From Phialocephala subalpina (taxonomy: Eukaryota; Ascomycota; Leotiomycetes; Helotiales; Mollisiaceae): a DNA stretch of 64,000 bases. Each line of letters starts with the position of its first letter. The stretch's first letter is position 1. The stretch lies in assembly GCA_900073065.1 (NCBI GenBank), contig FJOG01000016.1:310001-374000 (forward strand), read 5' to 3'. Below the pieces are notes generated by a model. It was not told the origin of the DNA. It worked only from the letters and a program-made list of their open reading frames with translations, and searched no databases. The position numbers were made by a program, and so were the translations under genes. Below, piece after piece: positions 1-9,684 of the stretch.

Positions 1-361
1 TTGGATGTCTCGTGTCGTGTGGGACAAGGAGGCAGAGGGAAAATCGTTCTTACTCATCTGCGAGAAATTGTCCCATACGAACAACATCTGGTCGTCGCTC
101 TTCATCTGCAGAGATGGAGGGGATAGCGACCGCCTTTCTCAATCTTTCAATGAAGTGGTCAGACAGAGTGTCTACCTGCTTGAAGTAGCCGTCTAATTGA
201 GGAGCCATCTTCTGTGCTTGGTGTGACTTGATTGCCTCTGTCAAATATGTTCGTGATGGTTGTATTTGTATTCTGGACGTTCGTAGAAATGAAGGTGCCT
301 GAAGATAAGCTACACGAGGCTTGCAGGTTGTGGTTCTTCTCAGGAATCTAGAGAGGAACAT
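1..361 (-). CDS. DUG1: Dug1-type Cys-Gly metallodipeptidase, 5' end only
   Basis: Only the first exon (361..54) lies in the window. It ends at a GTAAGA donor and the rest runs off the left edge. The segment from residue 52 (FIERLRKAVAIPSIS, then RRPDVVRMGQFLADE) matches the N-terminus of the M20 family CNDP2/Dug1 peptidases, which hydrolyse Cys-Gly in glutathione turnover in the cytosol. The catalytic metal site is outside the window. An ATG at 208 would give the usual cytosolic start. The reading frame also opens at 361, adding 51 residues rich in Arg, Ser and Thr with almost no acidic residues, which looks like a mitochondrial presequence. Family assignment is fairly sure; which start is used cannot be decided from sequence alone. 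Confidence 0.8.
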
Positions 362-674
362 GAGGGGAATGAGGCTGTCAACTTTGTGGATAGTGGGGTC
401 TTACTCCTTCCTGTTTGGTTGGAAGATGAAGAAGCCAATCAGGAGCTTGGGCGAAAAAGCTTGGACCGTTTCTAACCGCGGGGTAAAATCACCTCACTTC
501 GAGCTCTATGGTCCTAATAGCTGTTGACACACAAATTTTCTTTGGCTCTTGAATACTCAGCAAGAAGCCTTTTTATATCAATCCTCGTATTCGGGCCCAT
601 CGTTTTGGTTAAGCCATTGAGCTGTCGTTCAAGTGTTAAAGCGCAAAGTCACGTGGAAGCCCCTCTCCAGAACT

Positions 675-1400
675 TCAAGGGGTGGAGAATGTCCTGCTTC
701 AAAGCAGAATTTTCTTCAGTTTCGTTGCACGTCTCACTTCGTCAGCAATCTGTCAGAAGATCTTAGTGCTCTAAGCTTATCTCTATTTAGTCTAGCTTTA
801 TGAATTGGACATTGCCCTTTTTTCTCCTCCATTGAGCTGGTTAGCAAGTATCCCTACGTCAAGAGGACAATCACAAATTTTTACTACATATCTCAACTCG
901 ACGAGACTCTATTCCAAGGCTTTGGTTTCTTAAGAATGTCTCCTTTGGTGTAGCTCCTCTGTACTGACTTAGGATCTAGACTAAAGTACGTCTAGGCTTT
1001 GTAGCTGAAGGAGTTGAAAAAGCCTCTCCGGACTTGGGACATTACCTACTTTCGTTGCACAGCTCAGGTTGCGGCCCGCATCACTCTCCCTGGAGGCTAT
1101 AGTGCATCGGTCCTACCTCCTTTCAGTCTAGCTTTTCTGTGAATTCTTCATTTAAGGTGAGGAAGTTCAGAGAAATTCTTGCGTATAATGCACCAGGCAC
1201 AAGAGAACATTGATGGAGTTTCATTGCACATCTACGTTGGCGCTGAGTTAGTCTCAGTCCAACAAACATGCATCTTTTGGCCCTAGCTTGCTCTGAACTT
1301 GGCGACTGGGCCGATCAGCTTTGATGAGCATCCCAGCCTCAAGGGGACAACAACAAAGCTTCGTTGCGTGTCTCAAATCGGCGTAATTCCGACGGACTCT
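675..1400. repeat. Diverged ~160-bp repeat units in a gene-free stretch
   Basis: No convincing gene is visible from 362 to 1632. Within it the core TTCGTTGCAC followed by a CTCA motif recurs at about 721, 881 (degraded), 1051, 1220 and 1360, spaced 140-170 bp apart. A second block resembling CAAGGGGACAA precedes several of the cores, for example near 858 and 1338. TAGCTTT-type and GACTTGGGACA-type blocks also recur. Units differ at many positions and carry indels, so this is an old, decayed tandem array or a set of solo elements. No coding capacity or terminal repeats were recognised. Confidence 0.45.
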
Positions 1401-1632
1401 TTACGTGAAATCACTTAGAGCTTGAAGGATGAGTGATCAGCACAACCTGAACCACTGTACTAGTCTTAGCAACGCCCTCACAAAGGTCATCACACAGAGC
1501 AGCACAAATGGGACGCAAGCTTTAATTCCATATTTTGGGAGGAATTCAGTCTAAATATAAGGTCCATGCAAGCAAACATAAATACATAATCTATCCACTT
1601 AAACTCAATCCTTCAGTGATCACTCCACAACT

Positions 1633-2768
1633 CTACTTCCCCTTCTTCAAGTTACTCGACGATGGCTTCTTCTTAACCGCCTTGTCTGAACTCGAGGTTT
1701 TCTTTGGCTTCTCGTCACGGCCACGCTCACTTCCGGACTCGCTCTTCTTCTCTTTAGCTCGACTCTCTCTGATCGTCTTCACTTTCTCGCTTTGTTTGTC
1801 TCTGCGGCTCTGCTCGAGTTTCAGCTGTTCTGGAGTTGGGTAGATTGGTCCGTAACGTTTCCTTTTGCAGACGTCGACTTCTTTGTAACCCTTGGGAACT
1901 GATGACGTTTCGTTAGCACAAGCGATAGAAAATCTCGGGGTAGGATTGGGGGATTCAGAACTGATCTTCATCGGGTGACAGGTTCCGTCCTGGCAGCTGC
2001 AACTAACTGGGGGACAGGAAATCAGTATGGGAGAGGAACCTTACTGTCAAAGACGCCATCAACTCTTGCCATATAGCCACCCTTTCCCCCGGCCAACAGC
2101 TCATCAGTTACCTAGCGACCACCAGCTCAACAGTAACCTCCTGGCCAACGAGTCCACTCAAAACCAGGTAGGAAAGGGTCCAAACCGCTTGCCACCTACC
2201 CACCTGTTAGCAGGTTCAAAGTCAATCTCGTGGACAGAGCTCGGAGCTGAGAGCTGCCCAGGCAGCTGAACCACAACGACATTTAGTCACAACGACCCTT
2301 TAGAAAATCTCAAGATCTAAGCTCCGAGCTCCCACAGAAAAGTGAACAAGAACTTGACTTACGTGTTCCCTCGCCCAATAATCCTGCTCCCTCCATTCTT
2401 CACCATGCCGAGGCAGTTTCTCGATCTTTTTCTGACGCCTCGCTACATCCACATCATCCTTCTTTACATAGATCGATTTAGTATTCCTTCGGAATTCCAG
2501 ATCTAATCGTATCTTTGTCTTTACCGATAGATTCTATCGGCGGATGATACGATGTGTATCGAGGTGGGTGGGTACGAGAGGGTCTTGAATCTTCGATTTT
2601 CTTCGCGCTTGCTTGCGGCTGTGAGCTTGCTCATGGTCGTGGTCTGTCTTTAGGGTTTGTGGCTTTGGTGTCCTTCGAGCTTTCTGGCTTGCAATACTTG
2701 CAACCAGCTCCCTTGCACCTCTTGCATCTATCCTCAGGCATTTTGCTGACTTCTGCTAAATATGACAT
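1633..2768 (-). CDS. Uncharacterised CxxC-containing basic protein
   Basis: Three coding blocks look joined. The first starts at ATG 2741 (or 2768) and holds a double CxxC knuckle, C-x2-C-x4-C-x2-C (CKRCKGAGCKYC). The second, about 2520..2363, reads DLEFRRNTKSIYVKKDDVDV and ends EEWREQDYWAREH directly before a good GTAAGT donor. The third runs from an acceptor at 1990 (exon from 1989) to the stop at 1633, with CHP, a VDVCKRKRYGPIYP motif and a Lys/Ser-rich tail. The intron between the last two blocks would be 373 nt, long for this genome. The first intron could not be resolved cleanly, so that boundary or the start may be wrong. I do not recognise the family. The knuckle suggests a small zinc-binding module and the tail suggests nuclear or RNA-associated location; both are inference. 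Confidence 0.45.
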
Positions 2769-3086
2769 GTATATCAAGGGATGGATACTACTTGATGGTT
2801 GCGTATATACAAAGTCTGTGTAGTGTTGCAAACTTTGGATGTGCGAGATGCTGTAGATCCTGGAAGAGTTTATATGCTTGCCAGACAGTTGAAGGATTGG
2901 CACAACTGTAATTTGTGATCCACAAGAATAATCACGGCTGCTGAGGATAACGATTCTTGGACTCTGAATTGAGTCGACACGAAACGAGTGATTCACGATG
3001 CCTGTGCAAGTCTCTGCTATGTCGTCCACAGCACTAGACCAGCAACACAAAGGAAAAATATGCTATTCTTACCGAACTATAGCTTA

Positions 3087-3361
3087 CGAGCCTGGGATCA
3101 TAAGTCTGTGTTTTCCAGGCATTTTTCAGGGCACTTTTAAGCGATGAAACCCAAAGTCGCCGATTTCACTTAAACGCCGTGGAACACGCACAAATCGGCA
3201 TCATTTGAACTTATAATGTGATACTTATAACAAAAGCTACTGTGAGCTTATCAAGCAAATCTGAGCCATTTTGACTTCGTGGTTAAAGATCGAAATTTGC
3301 CTTCAGCGTTTATTTATTAGCGAGAAGGCCTATAAAACACAGACTTATGATCCCAGGCTCG
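3087..3361. mobile_element. MITE, Harbinger-type, with TTA target duplication
   Basis: A 275-bp non-coding element has perfect 28-bp terminal inverted repeats: the left end (3087-3114) begins CGAGCCTGGGATCATAAG and the right end (3334-3361) is its exact complement. It is flanked on both sides by TTA (3084-3086 and 3362-3364), the three-base target duplication typical of PIF/Harbinger elements. It has no transposase reading frame, so it is a miniature non-autonomous copy. The perfect inverted ends suggest recent insertion. Part of its interior, around TTTTCAGGGCA and AAGCGATG, is shared with a fragment near 31.4 kb. It sits between two poorly conserved genes. Confidence 0.85.
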
Positions 3362-3769
3362 TTAGGACAAGGACATCATTTTCGGCACCACGTCGTGATT
3401 GCCAACTTGAGAAACCCAAAGACCATGGCAAGAATACACGCAAGGAAAGCAGACCTTCTAACTGCATAGCACAAGAAGTAAACAACATGTGCCACATCTG
3501 GCTGTTGAAGGAGGCCTCGAAGGTGAATGTAAATGCATGGACGAGATATTTCGAAAGTAGTGATGACTAAGATAGCTTGAATTGGTTGACTTACATTTGG
3601 TTCTTCCCGTCCCTTCCACCCAAGTGTAACACTTCTGGTTTTAGACGTTGTAGGTCGAACTTGCAGATCTTTCCTTGGTGTACAACCCTACATTAATCGC
3701 CCTAATCGTCCGCGGCATAGCAAATCTGTACAGCGCCCGGGAAAGGCTTCACGTCTCTTTGGAATGGTT

Positions 3770-5450
3770 TTACTTCTTTGTAGAGCACGCCACATGGCTG
3801 TCCGATTCAGAAGCTTCGTCACCATCATCCCAGGAACATAACAGCTCGTAGAACTTCGGGAAATAAGGCGGGATGTTGTAGTTGGCGAGTTCATCGAAAG
3901 ACCTCTCGAGCTCTATAAAGTCTTCAGTTGGGGAGAATTCCGGATCTTCCTCTCTTGCTCGTCCAAGGAGTTCCATCAGAAGTTCGTCGCATCTAGGGTC
4001 GAGTACCGTGCTATCTTGTGTTCGTTTCTGTTCCACCCATATACTGGTCCAAAGCCGTCTGAAATCTTGCACGTCCAGTTGCCGAGGGACCATACCACAA
4101 GCTCGATAGCTTTTCCAAGGCCTTTTGGTCTACCAGACAGATCTCTGATTTCGTGAATGCAACGTTTCAAAGACTCACCAAACCAATCGTATGGTGGGAT
4201 TTTGTCGTCATCTCTAAAGTTTTTCAGTCTTTGTTCAACCAGTGAAGCCTCGTATTGGACACTGGTCCGAATGTGGTGCGCAATGCTCGTAGCATTCGTC
4301 GCTGCTATTTCCGGCAACCAGGTCAGAAGCAAGTTGTACGACTTCTTGAAGTAGGAGTGTATGCCGTGCTCTGTAAGAAACGACATCTCAAACTTTAAGC
4401 TTTTCAAAGCTGCTGTTGGTTTGAATTCGAGATCTTCTTCTTTGACATTGGTAACCACCTCAACCATCAATAAATCCATTTCTTCGTCTAGAGCGCGACC
4501 TCTAAATTCTTCGGGTTGATCAATCTTTTCGGGAAAGGATTGTCTTCCAAGGAAGAGAACAACGCTCAATGCTAATCTCGAGCCAAGTGACGACATGTGT
4601 GCCAGTTGGCGAATCTTTCGAAATATTTCGGATTGGATAAGCTTTTCTCGAAAGCGCAAGGTCCATTTGCCAGACTTTGTCGAATGTTTTTCCGATATCA
4701 TCTCCGAGTAGATGGCCTTGATCCGGTTTTTGATTCGATGATGATAGTGATGAATGTCGGAGAAGCTTGCTTGAAGACTCCACATCATAGTGAATGAATG
4801 TGGAAAGTATGATATTGCTTTGTATGTCCTTCACTTTCAACTGTAGTTGATTGAGTTCGTCGTATTCCCTTTCGCAGTTGAATTTTTCGGTGCCATCGGG
4901 TACCACTCCTCTCAATCGCCTAAGCAGATTGACAAGTAAATCGTCCATTGTTTAATCTGAAGGCCGCGTAGAGCGACACTCGTCTCGAATCTGTTCCCAG
5001 TCCAAAGTATGCCATCCCAAAAAGAGAACGAGATGGTACGCCAAATTAAGACCGTCTGGAAGTCGAGATAGGCGCTCTATATCCGGTAAGTATTTCGTCA
5101 TTGCATTGCTTAACGTGCAAGAGTTGGAGCTTTTGTTCTCGCATTTGTCATATGTATCGATGATCCAGGAGCGAATCGCAGCGTCGAGTTTGGTAGCAGC
5201 TCCGGGATAATTCTGAAGCAGTTCGACGATAGGAGAAGGGAGTTCTACAAGTATTGTCAGCTTAATACGCAGCTGATCGCAGAGATCTACCTTTATCAAT
5301 CTTTGTTTCAAGGGCGAAGTCGTTCAGTGCGGCGACCTGTGATTCGAGCTCCTTGATACGCGCATTCTTACGCAGCTTTGCAGATTTCCTCGAACTGTTC
5401 TGAGCAGTGTCTGCTTCGATGGCAGAGCTGGACCTCTTGATAGAGGGCAT
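3770..5450 (-). pseudogene. Broken gene with a three-fold repeated domain of unknown function
   Basis: Exon 1 (5450..5292) encodes a basic, coiled-coil-like N-terminus (KNARIKELESQVAAL) and is followed by a short intron. The rest contains three diverged copies of one unit of roughly 110-170 residues. Each has an LxxxLVLFLGxxxxxx stretch, then a D-E-x-M-D-x-L-L-type helix, then an acidic ExEFxPT/FNCxxEYDEL segment; copies 2 and 3 end with YFxKxYxLLxxW. Copy 1 is cut by an in-frame TAA (4954..4952) exactly where the other copies have Glu in their D-E motif. Copy 3 changes reading frame between its LG motif (near 4080) and LWTSIW (near 4050) with no usable intron. An intron near 4.8 kb joins copies 1 and 2. 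I do not know the family. Two separate genes or a sequencing error are alternatives, but aligned lesions in a repeat favour a pseudogene. Confidence 0.55.
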
Positions 5451-5860
5451 TGCGATTGGTGAGGTGCCAATTCGTGTTTGTAGCTTGATCTTCGAGCGAG
5501 ACGCGTGTATTTCTTGAGACGCGACTTGAGCAGGCCATAGAGTTCGGGATCTAGCGTTCGGGGATCTCCAGCATAGTTCCAGGGTCCAACTGTACTGTAC
5601 TTACTACCTGGCCTAAAATTGCTCCCTAAGCGAGCCCCTGAACCATCAATGCAGGCGACATCACTTCATCTGCGAACGCTACATTTCGAGGAGAGGTAGA
5701 ACTTAGTCCTGGAACAGCTGCCATATTCTAAGTGGTGAACGTAACTTTGAATTTTTTGAGAAACAAGATGTACGTGAAACCAAGTTCAACCAATCCATAC
5801 CCAAACACAAGAAACCATACCCAGCAATCTCCCGCGCCACACGAAACTTTCTTCAACTCC

Positions 5861-8594
5861 TCAATGTCCAACAGCCGCACGTCCAAGATACCCAAAAGTC
5901 TGCGCAGTCTCCAAAGCCTCCTCAAGGCTCCTCTTCTCATCATTGATTTCTTTCCTCTCAATTTCCTTGTCTTCTCTCTCACCCGCGATACTCTTCAACT
6001 TCTCTGGCTCTTCATCGGCCATCTTGTTGATTTGCATAGGTCTGAACATTTTGAGAGGACTTGATGGCCCAAGCAAATGCCGCTCGACAACCTGAATACC
6101 GATGTTATCGATGAATCGTGCTTGAGAGATTCGGTAGTAGGCGTCCAAGCGAGCGAAAGTGTTCAGTACGGCGTCAACGTCTTTGTTATTAGCAAGCCAG
6201 GCCTTTACTTCCTTCTCCCACCGTGATACCGAAGAGTTGCCATCGTTTGATAAGTGCCGCAAATCTCTAGCCATTGCATTGATGCAGTACGTATAGGCGT
6301 TTCCGACTTCATGCAAGTAATTCTTATGGCTTAAAGTCCACACAAAGCAAATCTCACTGCTGAGTAGATCCAATTCTTCTTGTGCGAGGTTTTCAGCCGT
6401 ATCCAGGCATGATGACAGCCAACGGTTGATGGTTCCTTGAAGCTCGGCTTCAAAGGTACATTCCTCCACTAGAATTTTCATGCATATTTTGATCTTGACA
6501 ACGACCGTTTTGAGTAGGATCGACGCCATTTGCGACCATTTCTCGCTTTTCTTCCTAAATAGGATCTTCATAACATTGGAATTGGTTTCGTCAGTCAGTT
6601 CGGTACCTCTGTTTTTGCGCATGATGGCAAAAATTTCTTTGAGGGGGCTGTAATTCTCCAGGTCCTCGCCAGGATCGTCATCGGAGCCAAGAAGCGACGT
6701 GCGCCAGGACGTTTGATTCAACGATGTCAGAAGATCGTCTTCAATGTTAGGAATGCGCTCGCAGTATTCTTGGTGCATGTCAGACTTGAATTTCTCCAGA
6801 CACTCCTGGACATTCATTCGCATTTTGGCTGATTGGTGGTCAGGAACACGATGATAACTCCCGTCCAGAGCATCCAAAGACAATTGAGAGAACTTTGTAG
6901 CGATTTCGACCATGCAATCTCGCTGTTCTCGATTTGTCCCTCGAGGAGTTCCCAGTCGGGCAAGCCTGAGCTCGCATTCTGCCAGCTTTTGATTGATATC
7001 TGGAATGAGAGCGGGTATGCTGCGCGTAATATGATCGTTGAGCATCTTTGTCAGTGCCGCTGTGAGGTATCTAATGCCCAGCCTCGAAGGTTGTGCGAGG
7101 GTCGGCCAGACGCCTTGCTGGAAGAAATGTGCTTCATTTCGGTCTCTTTCGTGATTGTTTACTCTCACCTCACTTGGGAGACGGTTTCGAAGACCAAACC
7201 AGCCATTCGCAAGCCAAAATTGGTTCTCTGGTTTCTGTTCGTTCCGGATGGTATCGAGAATCTAATATTGTTAGCGACCCTCCTGGGGATGCTATCTGGA
7301 TTTGAACAACCTACCCAGTCCTCTGCACCCTCTTGTTTCCTATCGCACTTCGTAATGACGCCTATGACTCGATTCTGTCGATCAGGAATGTTCTTGAGCT
7401 TTTGAAATACATCCTAAGAGGTACGTGGATCAGTGAACATACTAAAATCGCTCAATCTATCACAACAAGAAGTAACGCAGTTGTTCTGGAAATTGATTCA
7501 AGCACATAGTAGTTCGAAATGTACAAGCTAAAGTATAGAAAAGCGTTGATGGAATTGTGCTTACTTGTGTACCGGGATCTCCAGGGTGTGCAACCATTCT
7601 AAGTGTGCTGTTTAGTATTTATTGGACTCTGAGCACATTGAAGCTTACAGGACAATGCTCCTCGGGTTTTTGATATACTTATTCACAAGACTATTGGCTG
7701 TCTGGAAAGCACTATGTGTTGCTGTTCGTAGGTTAGCTGTCCGGCCAACTTCCCAGTCAGATTCTAAGCATACCACTGACAAGTCCGGGGATGTCAACAA
7801 TAGTAAGATTTGGCTCTTCTTCGCCCCTAACGGTAATCTGTAGTGTATCTTCGCTCAAATATTCTAGGCCGGCGTCGCCTAAGATTTCATGTTGAGCCTA
7901 AGCGATATGAGTCAGCTTGAAAACTATCAAAGAGGACGATCCTTACATGAAGGAGCATGTCCCGAAAAATGGTTCCAAACTCGGGTGAGTCCGTGGAGAA
8001 GACAGTGGGCTGGGAAATGGTAAGTTGTACCAGCGTTCCATTCGCCTTCTTAACCACAGCGGAGATGGAAGGAGCTCCTGCAGCTTTTTGAAGGGAGACT
8101 TCGGTTGGGAACCGGGTGCACATTCTATCATCTACCGGGAATGGAAGTCTTGTGATGGCTTGCAGTACTGAACTTTTACCACAACTTTGGTCACCCACAA
8201 CCACCAACTAAAGTCACGCATATTAGCAAACAATATCCGAATAGAAATGACAAAATGCGCAGCCAGCTAGGCAGCTTTATAGTGAATTTTCTAAATGTTC
8301 CAGGCGGATTAAGGACTTTTGACGCTCATAAGTACTCTACCCAGGACAGAAGAATCCCGAAGACCATATCTGGTGACTCACTTGTGGTAGATCAACATAT
8401 TTCGAGACACCAATGGCGTGGAGGTGTTCGATAAAGTCCAGTTTCTCTCTGATATTCTCATTGCTCAAGCCTTCCCCAATTCCACGTTGTTCCGCGATGT
8501 ATTCGCCCATTTGAGGAGGTGCAGTGCCAAGATATGGGAAGAGTCGATGTTGTAGGTTGTCCCGGTAGTATTGGAGAGGGTTCAGTGCTGTCAT
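5861..8594 (-). CDS. Mx-like dynamin-family GTPase
   Basis: A seven-exon model gives about 725 residues: 8594..8382, 8207..7947, 7897..7774, 7721..7649, 7598..7565, 7413..7315 and 7234..5861, all with consistent phases. The GTPase motifs are in order: GDQSCGKSS (P-loop), a threonine switch in RFPTEVS, DIPG (G3) and TKCD (G4). A long helical middle and stalk region follows, and near the C-terminus DNIGIQVVERHLL matches the GTPase effector domain. There is no PH or proline-rich domain, so it groups with fungal Mx-like dynamins rather than endocytic dynamin. Such proteins self-assemble on membranes and hydrolyse GTP; the target membrane of this one is unknown. It lies about 410 bp upstream (in its own reading direction) of the broken three-repeat gene, on the same strand. 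The C-terminal tail is charged and low-complexity. Confidence 0.88.
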
Positions 8595-8687
8595 AGAGCG
8601 GGAATGTTCACGTAAGTGTCAGTTTAGAAGAGTGTAAGACAAAGTATCTAAGATAGGGACATTCAGTCCATTTATCCCCAACTTCTG

Positions 8688-9180
8688 CTAGGCATCAATG
8701 CCTATTTTTGGTTCCTCGTAACAGCAGCAGAGGTCTCGACCAGAAAGTAGGCCGGCTTGCGTGGTCAATATAACATCGCCCGGACACCTGGATGTCTGTA
8801 AGATGGACTTTATTCCATATCTCAAAGCTGCGCCATGTTGAAATCCCAGTTCAACATGTTGGTTCAAGGTAGAACGCCAGTCGAGGTGAACTGCCTCGCT
8901 CTGAATGTGTGAATTGAGAACAGAACACGCAAGCTCGCAGACTTTGCATGATAGAGTATACTCAGTGCTTGAATCAAGAGGACAAGGTACCCGAACTGCT
9001 CCCTTAGTACCAGGGAGGGATTCACACAATCTTTCCGGCTATTCAATTGGGCATGAATTGCGAGACCAAAGTCGTCAAAGTACCCATTCGCGATACTCCG
9101 CCAGGGAATGTAGCGCGCGCGACCATCCCGTCTCGTTGCAACAGCGCATGAATATCAAGGAGCAGCTGACTGTGTCCTTG
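8688..9180 (-). other. Possible coding fragment, unrecognised
   Basis: Between the dynamin start and the Fic1-like gene, two stretches on the minus strand read like protein. 8688-9020 contains EYTLSCKVCELACSVL and LDWRSTLNQHVELGFQHGAA; about 9060-9170 contains LLLDIHALLQRDGMVARATF. They lie in different frames separated by stops and I could not join them with convincing splice sites. No domain is recognised. It may be a decayed gene or chance. A short GGGGTC hexamer run lies at about 9197-9220, and the rest of 9221-9684 shows nothing beyond the likely 3' UTR of the next gene. Confidence 0.2.
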
Positions 9181-9684
9181 TGAGTTGAGGAGAGAAGGTC
9201 GGGGTCGGGGTCGGGGTCAAGCATCAAACACCAACATGGCAGGGACGTCCCAAACCTTCGCTAATTGAATTGAACCACAGAAGCGAGAGGCACTTGCCAC
9301 GACTTCCATCAGATAAATTCGTACAATTTGCAGATAACAAAGTCCCATCCGAAGTTTAAAACTGCTTTGTACATTTATCTATTACACGGGCTGGGCGCCT
9401 CTTTTTATTGCCCGAATACCCCAGCCGATCTGAAAATCCAGGCTGTCTGTACCCACCCGATCCGCAATCAGAAACGCCAGCAATGAATCCATGATATCCC
9501 TATGCTTTCGTCTCTTCTTTTCAGCATCCTTATTTGCGAAGAGAAAGCAGAGAGATCCCCGGGCCATATACCTCCCTATTAAACAACCCATGAAGCCACC
9601 CACCGATCTATAAATGAAGTAAATGCAGAAGTAGACGAACATTAATCCAACACGTCTCAATCGTAATCATGAGATCATAGAAAA

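Noticed and set aside
4948..4957. Stop in the three-repeat gene considered as the boundary between two separate genes
   Set aside because: The frame continues unchanged across the TAA and the stop falls inside a motif conserved in the other two copies, so a lesion is more likely; not excluded.
9197..9220. GGGGTC repeats considered as telomere-like
   Set aside because: Only three to four hexamers, not the TTAGGG repeat of these fungi; treated as simple sequence.
9382..9660. 92-codon hydrophobic frame just downstream of the Fic1/Inn1-like gene
   Set aside because: It sits in the expected 3' UTR, with no supporting conservation or splice signals.
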